Counted from the stretch's first letter, positions 24,870 to 34,262 are shown. The stretch is 64,000 bases of DNA from Arthrobacter sp. StoSoilA2 (GCF_019977195.1 NZ_AP024643.1:2728001-2792000); one strand, 5' to 3'. Numbers and translations are program-made. Notes: a model not told the origin generated them from the letters alone.

Positions 24870-26549
24870 ATGCCGCTACAAGATCGTGATGCAGATCATG
24901 GGAATCCAATCCTCGCCGACGTCATCGTCGTAGGTGCAGGCTTGTCCGGACTGGTAGCGGCAGCAACCGCCTACGCGGCAGGCAAGCGCGTGGCGATCCT
25001 GGACCAGGAGCCGTCGGCATCCCTGGGTGGACAGGCGCATTGGTCCTTCGGGGGCCTGTTCATGGTCGACACGCCGGAGCAGCGCCGGCTCGGTGTCAGG
25101 GATAGCGCTGAATTGGCGCTCTCGGACTGGGTGGCCTCCGCAGGCTTTGACCGGCCACACGATGCGATGGCGCGGCAGTGGGCAGAAGCCTATGTCCACT
25201 TTGCCTCCGGTGAGAAGCGCGCCTGGTTGAAAAGCCTCGACGTCGGCATCTTCCCTTTGGTGCAATGGGCAGAACGCGGAGGTTATGGCCCCCAGGGACA
25301 CGGAAACACCGTTCCCCGGTTCCACGTCACGTGGGGAACGGGCCCCGCCCTCGTGGAACCGTTTTTGGCCAAGGTGCAGGAAGGTGTCCAGACGGGGAGG
25401 GTATCGCTGCACTTCCGGCACAGGGCTACTGCGCTGTCGACGACGGCCGGCCGGGTGGCAGGTGTCACGGGCCAGATTCTGGAACCCTCGACGGCGGTGC
25501 GCGGCCAAGCGTCCTCGCGAACCGTCGTCGGGGGTTTCGAGGCCAGGGCGGGCGCTGTCGTAGTGACTACAGGCGGCATCGGCGGCAATCACGAGACCGT
25601 GCGCCGGCAATGGCCGGACAACGCTGCACCGGCTGACATGCTCAGCGGTGTTCCCGCTTCAGTGGATGGTAATTTCCTTCCTGTCGCGGAATCCCTCGGT
25701 GCATCGTTGGTGAACGGAGACCGCATGTGGCATTACCCCGAGGGCATCCATAACTACGATCCCGTGTGGCCCAAGCACGGCATCCGCATTCTTCCCGGTC
25801 CGTCATCACTGTGGTTGGATGCCGATGGGCAACAGCTGCCGGCGCCTCTGTTTCCAGGCTTCGATTCCCTTGGCGCGCTGCGCCACATCGTCGCCACCGG
25901 TCACAGTTATTCGTGGTTCGTCCTGAACCGCACCATTGCGCTCAAGGAACTCGCGCTTTCCGGATCCGAGCAGAACCCGGACCTGACCGGGAGGGACGTT
26001 TCACTGCTCGTTTCCCGACTGAAGCCAGGCAGCGATACCCCCATACAACGTTTCCTGGACAAAGGCATCGACTTCATTCAGGCATCCTCGCCCCATGATC
26101 TGGCCGGGAAAATGAACGCACTCTCGGGCAATCAACTGATCAGCGCTGACCACCTGGACGCGCTGGTGCGCGCCCGCGACCTTCAAGTGGCAAGCGGACT
26201 GGGCAAGGACCCCCAATTGGCTGCTATCCGCGCGGCCCGCCGTTTTGCCACTGACAAACTGATGCGCGTGGCTCCCCCACACCGCCTGGCCGATCCTGCC
26301 CACGGACCGCTCATTGCCATCAGGCTGTCCATCCTCACAAGGAAAACCCTGGGAGGGCTGAAGACTGACCTCAGGTCCCGGGTCCTGGACCAGGAAGACC
26401 GGGTGATCCCGGGCCTTTATGCAGCCGGTGAAGCGGCGGGCTTCGGCGGAGGCGGCATCCATGGGTACAGGGCCCTGGAAGGAACCTTCCTGGGTGGATG
26501 TCTTTTCACAGGCAGGGCCGCGGGACGCGACGCAGCGGCGAGTGTCTAA
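24870..26549 (+). CDS. FAD-binding dehydrogenase, flavocytochrome c / ketosteroid dehydrogenase-like
   Basis: The product has 559 residues. The N-terminal Rossmann motif VIVVGAGLSGLVAAATAY is followed by an Asp/Glu-type ribose contact (LDQE) and the GGQAHWSFGG loop; a second FAD contact, IPGLYAAGEAAGFGGGGIHG, is near the C-terminus. The family covers fumarate-reductase-like and 3-ketosteroid-1-dehydrogenase-like enzymes and the substrate is not evident. TAGCAT 6 nt before the ATG suggests a leaderless message. Two alpha/beta-hydrolase genes follow closely and may form a catabolic unit with it. Confidence 0.85.
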   Translation: MPLQDRDADHGNPILADVIVVGAGLSGLVAAATAYAAGKRVAILDQEPSASLGGQAHWSFGGLFMVDTPEQRRLGVRDSAELALSDWVASAGFDRPHDAMARQWAEAYVHFASGEKRAWLKSLDVGIFPLVQWAERGGYGPQGHGNTVPRFHVTWGTGPALVEPFLAKVQEGVQTGRVSLHFRHRATALSTTAGRVAGVTGQILEPSTAVRGQASSRTVVGGFEARAGAVVVTTGGIGGNHETVRRQWPDNAAPADMLSGVPASVDGNFLPVAESLGASLVNGDRMWHYPEGIHNYDPVWPKHGIRILPGPSSLWLDADGQQLPAPLFPGFDSLGALRHIVATGHSYSWFVLNRTIALKELALSGSEQNPDLTGRDVSLLVSRLKPGSDTPIQRFLDKGIDFIQASSPHDLAGKMNALSGNQLISADHLDALVRARDLQVASGLGKDPQLAAIRAARRFATDKLMRVAPPHRLADPAHGPLIAIRLSILTRKTLGGLKTDLRSRVLDQEDRVIPGLYAAGEAAGFGGGGIHGYRALEGTFLGGCLFTGRAAGRDAAASV

Positions 26550-26558
26550 GCTGAAGGC
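26547..26558 (+). promoter_or_regulatory. Possible -10 box TAAGCT overlapping a stop codon
   Basis: TAAGCT (26547-26552) includes the stop of the FAD-dehydrogenase gene and stands 6 nt before ATG 26559. GAAGG is also nearby, so initiation mode is uncertain. Confidence 0.3.
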
Positions 26559-27566
26559 ATGGATTGGTCGACCGACATACTGGGAATGGACTTCCAGTCA
26601 TGCGCCTTGGACGTCGAAGGACCTGACGGCGTGGTGCGCCGTGCAACCCTGGTCCGTCACCGGCCGGAGTCGACCACCCAGGAGGGCCAGGCCACGCACG
26701 GCGCGTTGCTGTTCCTGCATGGCTGGAGCGACTACTTCTTCAATGTGGAACTTGCCAGGTTTTGGGCAGGGCACGGGTACGAATTCTATGCATTGGACAT
26801 GCATAACCATGGAAGGAGCCTGACTTCAGGTTCGCCGGGCGGGTACGTGGCCAATCTTGGGGACTACGACGCCGAAATCAGCCGGGCCCTTGAGGTCATC
26901 CACAGCGACAGCACGGGACCTCTCCGAAATGGCGTTGCCCTGATGGGCCATTCCACCGGGGGCCTCATCGCAGCACTGTGGACGAGCAAGCACCCAGGCC
27001 GGGTGCAACACCTGATCCTCAACAGCCCTTGGCTTGAAATGCATGGCAGCTCACTTGTCAGGCGCGCCGCCCAAGCAATGGTGGGACCCATTGCCAGGGT
27101 CCGGCCCGAGATGGTCTTAAGGCTGCCGGAGCGTGGATTCTACTTCCGTAGCATCAGCAATACCGCCGAAGGCGAATGGCCGCTGGATGAAAAGTACCGG
27201 CCACCCCTGGCCTTTCCCGTCAGGGCCGGTTGGCTGAGCGCCGTCCTGGCCGGCCACTCACAGGTTGCACGCGGCCTGGACCTGGACATCCCGGTGCTGG
27301 TTCTGACATCGACAGCCAGCGCCAACGGAATGGTGTGGCAGGAGTCCATGCGGCGTTCGGATGCTGTATTGGACGTCGGCATCATCGCACTGCGTGCCAT
27401 GGCCTTGGGTCGCAGTGTGACTCTGGAAAGAGTGGATGGCGGGCTGCATGATGTCTTCCTGTCCGCACCCAACGTCCGGGCAGATGCCTACGCGAGGCTT
27501 TCACGATGGATTCGCGGGTACATGGAGAGTGACTTGCCGCAGGTACGGCAGGAGGGGGACGCATGA
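26559..27566 (+). CDS. Alpha/beta-hydrolase (serine lipase/peptidase-like), first of tandem pair
   Basis: The product has 335 residues. FLHGWSDYFF carries the oxyanion His-Gly, LMGHSTGGLIAAL the nucleophile Ser in Gly-x-Ser-x-Gly, and VDGGLHDVFLS the catalytic His. The sequence is closest in style to the S33/monoacylglycerol-lipase group. It begins 9 nt after the FAD-dehydrogenase stop and overlaps the next hydrolase gene by 4 nt, so the pair is co-translated. Substrate unknown; small lipid or ester hydrolysis is a guess from the fold. Confidence 0.85.
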   Translation: MDWSTDILGMDFQSCALDVEGPDGVVRRATLVRHRPESTTQEGQATHGALLFLHGWSDYFFNVELARFWAGHGYEFYALDMHNHGRSLTSGSPGGYVANLGDYDAEISRALEVIHSDSTGPLRNGVALMGHSTGGLIAALWTSKHPGRVQHLILNSPWLEMHGSSLVRRAAQAMVGPIARVRPEMVLRLPERGFYFRSISNTAEGEWPLDEKYRPPLAFPVRAGWLSAVLAGHSQVARGLDLDIPVLVLTSTASANGMVWQESMRRSDAVLDVGIIALRAMALGRSVTLERVDGGLHDVFLSAPNVRADAYARLSRWIRGYMESDLPQVRQEGDA

Positions 27567-28636
27567 CCACCACCGAAGAATCGGTACATCTTTGGCAACC
27601 GGACATCCTGGGCACCGGATACGAACGTCTGGAACTCCCCCTGTCTCCTGACGAGGAGGGCCCGGTCAAAGCAACACTCGTCAGGCACGCCCCGCCCCTC
27701 ACAGACGCAACCCCTCACGGCATCCTCGATTTCTTCTCCACCTTCACGCAACGCAGGCGTCGTGCGGCGTCCTTGGATCCCACGGGGGCACCGCGGGTGG
27801 TCCTCTACCTGCACGGCTGGGCTGACTACTTCCTCCAGACCGAACTCGCCGAGTACCTGACGGCGTCCGGCTTTCATTTCTACGCGCTGGACCTTCGGAA
27901 ATTTGGGCGCAGCCTGCTACCTGGTCAGACTCCCGGATACACAACCGATCTGGCTGTCTACGACGAAGACATCGAAGCAGCTTTGCTGGAGATCGAACGG
28001 GACGTTGTGGCCAGGACCAACAGTCCGGCGTCGCCAACGATCCATATGCTTGCGCACTCCCTGGGAGGTCTGATTGCTTCTCTGTGGGCGGACCGCCATC
28101 CAGGCAGGATCGGGACACTTGTCCTGAACTCGCCATGGCTGGAGCTCCAAGGCAGCAGCCTGATTCGCAGCATCGCCATGCATGTGGTGGAGCCCTTCGC
28201 GCGGACCGACCCCAAGCGTCCGTTCAGGTTCCCTGAAATGCCTGCGTACTGGGAGAGCGTCAGCAACCAGGCCCACGGCGAGTGGCCGCTGGATCCCGTC
28301 TGGCGTCCGCGCGGCTCATTCCCTATCCGCGCTGGCTGGACGAAGGCAGTGCTTGCCGGCCACAAAGCGGTAGAGCGCAAACTCAATATCGATGCCCCGG
28401 TGCTGGTCCTTTTATCGGGCCGGACCCGGATCCAGGCCGAATGGACGTCGGACCTCATGAGGGCCGATGCCGTGATCGACGTCGAGGAGACATCCCGGCG
28501 CGCGCTGGGCCTGGGCAGGCGGACAGCTGTGTTCCGCTACCCAGGGGCGCTGCACGACATCTTCTTGTCGCGGAGGACCATCCGCCAACAGGCGTACCGT
28601 GATGTGTCGGTCTGGCTTTCGTCCTACCCGTATTGA
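27563..28636 (+). CDS. Alpha/beta-hydrolase, second of tandem pair
   Basis: The product has 357 residues and is clearly paralogous to its neighbour: LHGWADYFLQTEL, FYALDLRKFGRSL, LNSPWLELQGSSL and GEWPLDPVWRP align with matching segments upstream. The nucleophile elbow is MLAHSLGGLIASLW, with Ala in place of the first Gly of Gly-x-Ser-x-Gly, which can alter oxyanion geometry or specificity. An insert of about 20 residues precedes the first strand. The catalytic His is in YPGALHDIFLS. The 4-nt ATGA overlap couples translation to the first gene. Confidence 0.85.
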   Translation: MTTTEESVHLWQPDILGTGYERLELPLSPDEEGPVKATLVRHAPPLTDATPHGILDFFSTFTQRRRRAASLDPTGAPRVVLYLHGWADYFLQTELAEYLTASGFHFYALDLRKFGRSLLPGQTPGYTTDLAVYDEDIEAALLEIERDVVARTNSPASPTIHMLAHSLGGLIASLWADRHPGRIGTLVLNSPWLELQGSSLIRSIAMHVVEPFARTDPKRPFRFPEMPAYWESVSNQAHGEWPLDPVWRPRGSFPIRAGWTKAVLAGHKAVERKLNIDAPVLVLLSGRTRIQAEWTSDLMRADAVIDVEETSRRALGLGRRTAVFRYPGALHDIFLSRRTIRQQAYRDVSVWLSSYPY

Positions 28637-28649
28637 AGTAGAAGGCCTG

Positions 28650-29474
28650 TCACTTTCCGGCTGGGGCCGCGTCAACTGCCCCGCCGTAGCGGCGATCCCG
28701 CTTGGCATATATTTCGACGGCGTCCCAGAGCGTGCGCCTGTCTACGTCCGGCCACAACGTGTCCATAAAGACGAATTCGGCGTATGCGGACTGCCACAGC
28801 AGGAAGTTTGACAGCCTCTGCTCCCCGGAACTGCGCAGGAAGAGATCTACGTCGGGGAGGTCGGGCTCGTCCAGGTACTTCTGGATGGTCTTCTCCGTCA
28901 CCGATCCTGGCTTAAGGCGCCCGGCGGCAACGTCCTCAGCTATGGCAGAGACGGCGTCGGCGATTTCTGCCCGGCCACCGTAATTAACACACATGGTCAA
29001 CGTGCAGGTGTTATTGGCCTTGGTAAATTCCTCGGCCTCTTCAAGCTCACGGATCACCGAGCCCCAGAGCCTGGGGCGTCTACCGGCCCAGCGGATCCGG
29101 ACTCCCCATTCATCGAGCTGATTGCGTTGGCGACGTAGCACATCCTTGTTAAATCCCATGAGGAAGCGGACTTCCTCCGGGGATCGCCGCCAATTCTCCG
29201 TGGAAAACGCGTACACGCTGACGTACTTGATGCCTAGCTCAATGGCGCCGGCCATAACGTCCAGCAGTGCCGGCTCGCCGGCCTTGTGCCCCTCGATTCG
29301 CGGCAGTCCCCGCTGGTTGGCCCAACGTCCATTGCCATCCATGACAATCGCTACATGCTGCGGAATAAGTTCACTTGGAATGTTGGGCGGAACGGCACCT
29401 GAAGGATGTCCGTAAGGGGCCACTACGGGCGAAGTCCGCGCCGGGGTTGTCTTGCTTTTCTTTCCAAGTGCCAC
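28650..29474 (-). CDS. uppS: Isoprenyl (undecaprenyl/polyprenyl) diphosphate synthase
   Basis: The product has 274 residues from GTG 29474, two bases after the recO stop; the open frame upstream overlaps recO. Cis-prenyltransferase motifs are present: VAIVMDGNGRWA with the catalytic Asp, FSTENWRRS, and DLFLRSSGEQRLSNFLLWQSAY. The enzyme elongates a prenyl diphosphate with isopentenyl units to make the lipid carrier for peptidoglycan and other wall polymers. Actinobacteria often have two such enzymes with different chain lengths and the product length is not evident here. Confidence 0.92.
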   Translation of the reverse strand: MALGKKSKTTPARTSPVVAPYGHPSGAVPPNIPSELIPQHVAIVMDGNGRWANQRGLPRIEGHKAGEPALLDVMAGAIELGIKYVSVYAFSTENWRRSPEEVRFLMGFNKDVLRRQRNQLDEWGVRIRWAGRRPRLWGSVIRELEEAEEFTKANNTCTLTMCVNYGGRAEIADAVSAIAEDVAAGRLKPGSVTEKTIQKYLDEPDLPDVDLFLRSSGEQRLSNFLLWQSAYAEFVFMDTLWPDVDRRTLWDAVEIYAKRDRRYGGAVDAAPAGK

Positions 29475-29476
29475 AG

Positions 29477-30232
29477 TCAGCTTCGCTCCACGTGTTTGAG
29501 TGATTTCAAGGCGCGTTCCAAATGCCATTGCAGGTAACTGGCCACCAGTCCGGCTGCTTCGCGTCGATGCCTCGGGTCCGAGGCGTCAGCTACGCCCCAA
29601 TCCCCGGTCAGGAGGGCTCCGAGCAACACCACGGTTTCCGGCGCCGGAGCCGGTGAGCCAGGCGGGCGGCAATCGCCACACACCATACCCCCGAGTGGCG
29701 CGGCAAAGGCCGTGTGCAGTCCGGGCTTGCCGCACCGGGCGCAATCAGTAAAGCTCGGCGCCCATCCGCCTGTGGCCAATGCGCGCAAGAGATAGGAGTC
29801 CAGAATAAGTTCGGGGGCATGGTCCGAGCGGCTGAGCGCCGCCAAGGCACCTACCAAGAGGTTGTACTGGGCCGTGCCGGATTCGGCGTCCGCGTCCGTA
29901 AGCTTCTCGGCCGTCTCTGTCATGGCAGCAGCTACAGTGAAGCGGCCATAGTCCGCCGCAATGCTGCTTCCATAGGCGCCTTTGGCAACAGCCTGGGTGA
30001 CGATATCCAGGGTTCGGCCAGAGATGAGCTGCAAGTCGGCCACCATGAACGGCTCCAGCCGGGCGCCGAAACGGCTGGTGGTCCGCCGCACACCTTTTGC
30101 GACCGCACGTACTTGCCCGTGATGCTTGGTCAGCAGGGTAATAATCCGATCTGCCTCGCCCAACTTATGGGTGCGGAGCACAACGGCATCGTCCCGGTAG
30201 GACCGCGCTGCAAATGAGGAGGGATTGGCCAC
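29477..30232 (-). CDS. recO: DNA repair protein RecO
   Basis: The product has 251 residues from GTG 30232. An N-terminal OB fold (YRDDAVVLRTHKLGEADRII) leads to a helical domain and a zinc site CARCGKPG...CGDC (four cysteines). RecO anneals single strands and helps load RecA in the RecFOR pathway. A strong terminator lies between leuA and this start, so recO and uppS need a promoter inside the 40 nt at 30233-30272. I could not pick a convincing -10 there. Confidence 0.9.
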   Translation of the reverse strand: MANPSSFAARSYRDDAVVLRTHKLGEADRIITLLTKHHGQVRAVAKGVRRTTSRFGARLEPFMVADLQLISGRTLDIVTQAVAKGAYGSSIAADYGRFTVAAAMTETAEKLTDADAESGTAQYNLLVGALAALSRSDHAPELILDSYLLRALATGGWAPSFTDCARCGKPGLHTAFAAPLGGMVCGDCRPPGSPAPAPETVVLLGALLTGDWGVADASDPRHRREAAGLVASYLQWHLERALKSLKHVERS

Positions 30233-30272
30233 AACTAATCTTCGCACTAAGCCAGTGGCCTGAAAGGACCAC

Positions 30273-30314
30273 AAGACCGTGTGGTGACGGTATTTCCCGT
30301 CACCACACGGTCTT
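30273..30314 (-). terminator. leuA terminator, 18-bp perfect hairpin
   Basis: Arms 30273-30290 and 30297-30314 are fully complementary around a TATTTC loop, 5 nt after the leuA stop. Confidence 0.85.
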
Positions 30315-30318
30315 GGCG

Positions 30319-32058
30319 TTAGGCCTGGGCGTCCCGAACTGCCCGGTTTACAGCCGAGATCAGCGCCTTCAGCGAGGACGTCGTGGTGCTGGGATCAATT
30401 CCCACGCCCCAGAGGACGCGTTCGCCCACCGCGCATTCAACATAAGCAGCCGCACTTGCGCTGCCGCCCTCTGACAATGCGTGTTCGCTGTAGTCGAGCA
30501 CACGGACATCAACGCCGTCGTGGTGCAGGATGTCCAGGAGCGCGGCGATTGGACCATTACCGTGGCCGGTCCTGCGCACCTCTACGCCATCAATCCGCAG
30601 GTTTGCGTTCATGGTCATAGCGCCGGACTCATCCGTTTCCGTGCTTACGCTGCCCAGGGAGTACCGGCCCCACTGGGCTTGTTCCTCATCAGAGGGCAGG
30701 TATTCGTCCTGGAAGATCTGCCAGAGCTGCGCCCCGCTGACCTCGCCACCAACAGCATCTGTGCGGCGCTGGATGACGCCGGAGAATTCAATCTGGGCGC
30801 GCCGCGGCAGATCGAGGTTGTGCTCGTTCTTCAGCAGGTAGGCGACGCCGCCCTTGCCGGACTGAGAATTGACCCTGATGACAGCTTCATAGCTTCGGCC
30901 CAGGTCCTTGGGGTCGATAGGCAGGTACGGAACCTGCCAGGTGAAGTCGTCCACGGGCACCCCTGCCGCAGCCGCATCCTTCTCGAGTGCTTCGAAGCCC
31001 TTCTTGATGGCGTCCTGGTGCGAACCGGAAAAGGCTGTGAAGACGAGGTCGCCACCGTACGGCGAACGTTCGGGAACGGGCAACTGGTTGCAGTACTCAA
31101 CCGTGCGGCGGATCTCGTCGATGTCGGAGAAATTGATCATGGGGTCCACGCCCTGGACAAACATGTTCAGGCCCAGGGTGACGAGGTCAACGTTTCCTGT
31201 GCGCTCACCATTGCCGAACAGGCAGCCCTCAATGCGGTCTGCTCCAGCCAGGTAGCCGAGTTCCGCGGCAGCAACGCCAGTACCGCGATCGTTGTGCGGG
31301 TGCAGTGAAATGATGATGCCGTCACGGGGATGCAGATTGCGGTGCATCCACTCAATGGAGTCGGCATAGACGTTGGGGGTTGCCATCTCCACCGTCGCCG
31401 GCAGGTTGATAATGACCTGCTTGTCCGCTGACGCTTCAAACACATCTGCGATTGCATTGCAGACCCGGGCTGCATACTCCAACTCGGTTCCCGTGAACGA
31501 CTCCGGAGAGTACTCGTAGGTGATGTGGGTATCGGTCAGCGTCTCTTCATACTTTTTGCACAGCCGGGCACCCTGCAGGGCGATATCGAGGATGCCGTCC
31601 TCATCCTGGTTGAAGACAACCCGGCGCTGCAGCACAGAAGTGGAGTTGTACAGGTGCACGATCGCCTGCTTGGCACCCACCAAGGACTCATAGGTCCGTT
31701 CAATCAGGTGTTCACGCGCCTGGGTGAGGACCTGGATAGTGACATCGTCCGGTATATGGCCGCCTTCGATCAGCTGCCGAACGAAATCAAAGTCGGTCTG
31801 GGAAGCGGAGGGGAACCCAACCTCGATCTCCTTGAATCCCATGTTGACCAGCAGCTGGAACATCTTCAGCTTGCGCGCCGGGCTCATGGGATCGATCAGT
31901 GCCTGGTTACCATCGCGCAGGTCCACTGCACACCAGCGCGGGGCCTTGGTGATGACTTTGTCCGGCCAGGTACGATCCGGAACTTCGACAGTGATCTGGT
32001 CCTGGAACGGCAGGTAACGGTGAATCGGCATACCGGAGGGCTTTTGTGCATTACGCAT
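30319..32058 (-). CDS. leuA: 2-isopropylmalate synthase
   Basis: The product has 579 residues, the long actinobacterial form. The catalytic TIM barrel opens with APRWCAVDLRDGNQALIDPM (substrate and metal Asp) and has SLHPHNDRGTGVAAAELG with metal-binding His-x-His; a C-terminal LeuA regulatory domain (about 445-575) binds leucine for feedback inhibition. It condenses acetyl-CoA with 2-oxoisovalerate, the first step committed to leucine. A leucine-rich leader peptide and an attenuator hairpin precede it (32116-32207), giving a second level of leucine control. Confidence 0.97.
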   Translation of the reverse strand: MRNAQKPSGMPIHRYLPFQDQITVEVPDRTWPDKVITKAPRWCAVDLRDGNQALIDPMSPARKLKMFQLLVNMGFKEIEVGFPSASQTDFDFVRQLIEGGHIPDDVTIQVLTQAREHLIERTYESLVGAKQAIVHLYNSTSVLQRRVVFNQDEDGILDIALQGARLCKKYEETLTDTHITYEYSPESFTGTELEYAARVCNAIADVFEASADKQVIINLPATVEMATPNVYADSIEWMHRNLHPRDGIIISLHPHNDRGTGVAAAELGYLAGADRIEGCLFGNGERTGNVDLVTLGLNMFVQGVDPMINFSDIDEIRRTVEYCNQLPVPERSPYGGDLVFTAFSGSHQDAIKKGFEALEKDAAAAGVPVDDFTWQVPYLPIDPKDLGRSYEAVIRVNSQSGKGGVAYLLKNEHNLDLPRRAQIEFSGVIQRRTDAVGGEVSGAQLWQIFQDEYLPSDEEQAQWGRYSLGSVSTETDESGAMTMNANLRIDGVEVRRTGHGNGPIAALLDILHHDGVDVRVLDYSEHALSEGGSASAAAYVECAVGERVLWGVGIDPSTTTSSLKALISAVNRAVRDAQA

Positions 32059-32115
32059 GTCGTGTGGCCTTTTCTCTAAGATCTAAATGAAAGCTTAGCC
32101 GGGCACAACGAAACT

Positions 32116-32166
32116 CCGCGGCGAGGGTGGCCCAGCTTTTCAGATAGCTTTCAGGCCTCGCCGCGG
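32116..32166 (-). promoter_or_regulatory. leuA attenuator hairpin
   Basis: Minus-strand arms CCGCGGCGAGG (32166-32156) and CCTCGCCGCGG (32126-32116) are perfectly complementary. The 5' arm lies inside the leader ORF a few codons after the Leu triplets, so a ribosome stalled there would block the stem. A short T-containing stretch follows. Confidence 0.65.
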
Positions 32167-32195
32167 CAGCTAAGAAGAAGCATTCCCGCACGCAC
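32151..32195 (-). CDS. leuL: leuA leader peptide, MRAGMLLLSCRGEA
   Basis: This 14-codon ORF starts GTG CGT GCG and contains three consecutive CTT leucine codons (32180-32172). It ends 92 nt before leuA. TACTGT lies 6 nt upstream of its start with no ribosome site. Leader peptides with clustered Leu codons that govern leuA are known in actinobacteria. It closely resembles the leuS leader at 57503-57529. Confidence 0.75.
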   Translation of the reverse strand: MRAGMLLLSCRGEA

Positions 32196-32207
32196 AAGTT
32201 CACAGTA
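32196..32207 (-). promoter_or_regulatory. -10 box TACTGT of the leuA leader
   Basis: Minus-strand TACTGT (32207-32202) plus 6 nt leads to the leader GTG at 32195, implying a leaderless leader peptide. Confidence 0.5.
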
Positions 32208-32309
32208 ACACGATGCGTATGATGACATTGCAACACCTCATGCAACGTCCACTATGCAGACGCAGCGACGGTGGCAACGCCGGCTGCAGCGTCCATTCAA
32301 GGAGCCACA

Positions 32310-34262
32310 GTGCCACAGTCGGGGATCACTCTTTCCAACATCGATCACAGCGTCCGGCCGCAGGACGACCTCTACCAGCACGTCAACGGTGCGTGGCTGA
32401 ACAGCACGACGATCCCTGACGACCGCCCGCTGGAAGGCACCTTCACGGCTTTGCGTGACGAGGCAGAACTGGCCGTCAAGGCGATTATCGAGGAAGCCGC
32501 CAACAAGGGAGCATCGGCCTCCGGCATCGAGCAGAAGGTCGGCGGGCTTTACGCGAGCTTCATGGATGAGGCCGCGGCAGAGGCGAAGGGACTCGAGCCC
32601 TTGCGGGAGCGGCTGGAGGAAGTCCGGTCAGTGGGTTCCGCAGAGGAATTTGCGGCGTTGCTGGGCCGGCTGTTCCGGTGCGACGTTTCCGGCTTGTTTT
32701 CCATCTACCCGGCACCCGACGCCGGAAACCCGGAGCGGATTCTTCTGTACATCGGACAAGGCGGCCTCGGCCTCCCGGACGAGTCCTACTACCGCGATGA
32801 AAAGTTTGCCCCGATTGTGGCAGCCTACGGTGAATACGTCGCCAAGTTGCTCGGCCTCGCCGGCGTTGCTGACGCAGAAGGCGCTGCTGGTCGCATCGTT
32901 GCCTTGGAAAAGGCCCTCGCATCCCACCACTGGGACAACGTCACGCTTCGGGATCCCCAAAAGACATACAACCTGAAAACGGCCGAAGAAGCAGCGACGC
33001 TGTTCCCGCTATTGAATACCTGGTTTGAGGCCGGCCGCGTCGATGCCGGCAAACGCGGCGAAATCGTAGTCAGCACGCCGGACTTCTTTGCCGGCGCGGC
33101 CGCGCTTCTCGAATCGGAACCCCTTGCCGTCTGGAAGGAATGGCTGACTCTAAGGGTGCTCAACTCAGCGGCGCCCTACCTCTCCTCGGAGTTCGTGGAC
33201 ACGAACTTCGACTTCTACGGGACCACCCTCAGTGGCACCCCACAGAACAAGGAGCGCTGGAAGCGCGGCGTTGCCGTCGTCGAAGCAGCACTTGGTGAGG
33301 CGGTGGGCCAAATCTACGTGGAGCGGCATTTCCCCGGCGGACACAAGGCCAGGATGCAAACCCTCGTCGCCAATCTGATCGAGGCCTACCGGGACAGCAT
33401 TTCTTCCCTTGAGTGGATGGGTGAGGACACAAAGGCCGAAGCCCTGAAGAAGCTGGACGCGTTCCGCCCCAAGATTGGTTTCCCTGAAAAATGGATCGAT
33501 TACTCCGCCGTTGAGATCGACGCCAACGACCTCTTGGGCAACGTTGAGCGGGCCCACGACGCCGACGTCGATCGACACCTGGACGAGATCGGCAAGCCGG
33601 TGGATCTGGACAAGTGGCTCATGACCCCTCAGACCGTGAACGCCTACTATCACCCGATGCTGAACGAAATCGTGTTCCCCGCCGCCATCCTGCAGCCGCC
33701 GTTCTTCACGGCAGAAGCAGACGACGCCGTGAACTATGGCGGGATTGGCGCGGTGATCGGGCATGAGATCGGCCATGGATTCGATGACCAGGGATCCCAA
33801 TTCGACGGAAGCGGAGCCCTCCGCAATTGGTGGACCGAAGAGGACAGGACGGCCTTCGAAGCCCGCACGGCAAAGTTGGTTGCCCAATTCGATGCGCTAT
33901 CCCCCTACGCAGCACCTGAGCACAAGGTCAACGGCAAACTGACGCTGGGTGAGAACATCGGTGACCTGGGCGGCCTCACCATTGCTTACAAGGCCTACCT
34001 GATCAGCCTCGCTGGTGCCGAGCCTGAGGTCCTGGATGGTTTCACAGGCCAGCAGCGGTTCTTCATGTCCTGGGCTGCCGGCTGGCGCCAGGTGATCCGT
34101 AGCGAGGAAGCGATCCGCAGGCTTGCTACCGATCCACACTCCCCCAACGAGTTCCGCACCAATGCCATTGCCCGGAACCTCGATGCCTTCCACGAAACTT
34201 TCCAGGTCAATGACCAAGACCGGATGTGGATGGCACCTGAGGACAGAGTCAGCATCTGGTAA
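32310..34262 (+). CDS. M13-family (neprilysin-like) zinc metallopeptidase
   Basis: The product has 650 residues from GTG 32310, chosen because AAGGAG is 5 nt upstream. M13 hallmarks: NAYYHPMLNEIVFPAAILQPPFF, the zinc motif HEIGH (485-489) within GHEIGHGFDDQGSQFD, and ENIGDLGG with the third ligand Glu. The length matches bacterial PepO-type peptidases. There is no signal peptide, so it is probably cytoplasmic and degrades oligopeptides. It is transcribed away from leuA, sharing a 114-nt region with the leuA leader promoter. Confidence 0.93.
   Translation: MPQSGITLSNIDHSVRPQDDLYQHVNGAWLNSTTIPDDRPLEGTFTALRDEAELAVKAIIEEAANKGASASGIEQKVGGLYASFMDEAAAEAKGLEPLRERLEEVRSVGSAEEFAALLGRLFRCDVSGLFSIYPAPDAGNPERILLYIGQGGLGLPDESYYRDEKFAPIVAAYGEYVAKLLGLAGVADAEGAAGRIVALEKALASHHWDNVTLRDPQKTYNLKTAEEAATLFPLLNTWFEAGRVDAGKRGEIVVSTPDFFAGAAALLESEPLAVWKEWLTLRVLNSAAPYLSSEFVDTNFDFYGTTLSGTPQNKERWKRGVAVVEAALGEAVGQIYVERHFPGGHKARMQTLVANLIEAYRDSISSLEWMGEDTKAEALKKLDAFRPKIGFPEKWIDYSAVEIDANDLLGNVERAHDADVDRHLDEIGKPVDLDKWLMTPQTVNAYYHPMLNEIVFPAAILQPPFFTAEADDAVNYGGIGAVIGHEIGHGFDDQGSQFDGSGALRNWWTEEDRTAFEARTAKLVAQFDALSPYAAPEHKVNGKLTLGENIGDLGGLTIAYKAYLISLAGAEPEVLDGFTGQQRFFMSWAAGWRQVIRSEEAIRRLATDPHSPNEFRTNAIARNLDAFHETFQVNDQDRMWMAPEDRVSIW

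Noticed and set aside
32051..32245. 64-codon frame overlapping the leuA start and leader
   Set aside because: It crosses the attenuator in another frame and has no start signal. The leader with three CTT codons explains the region better.
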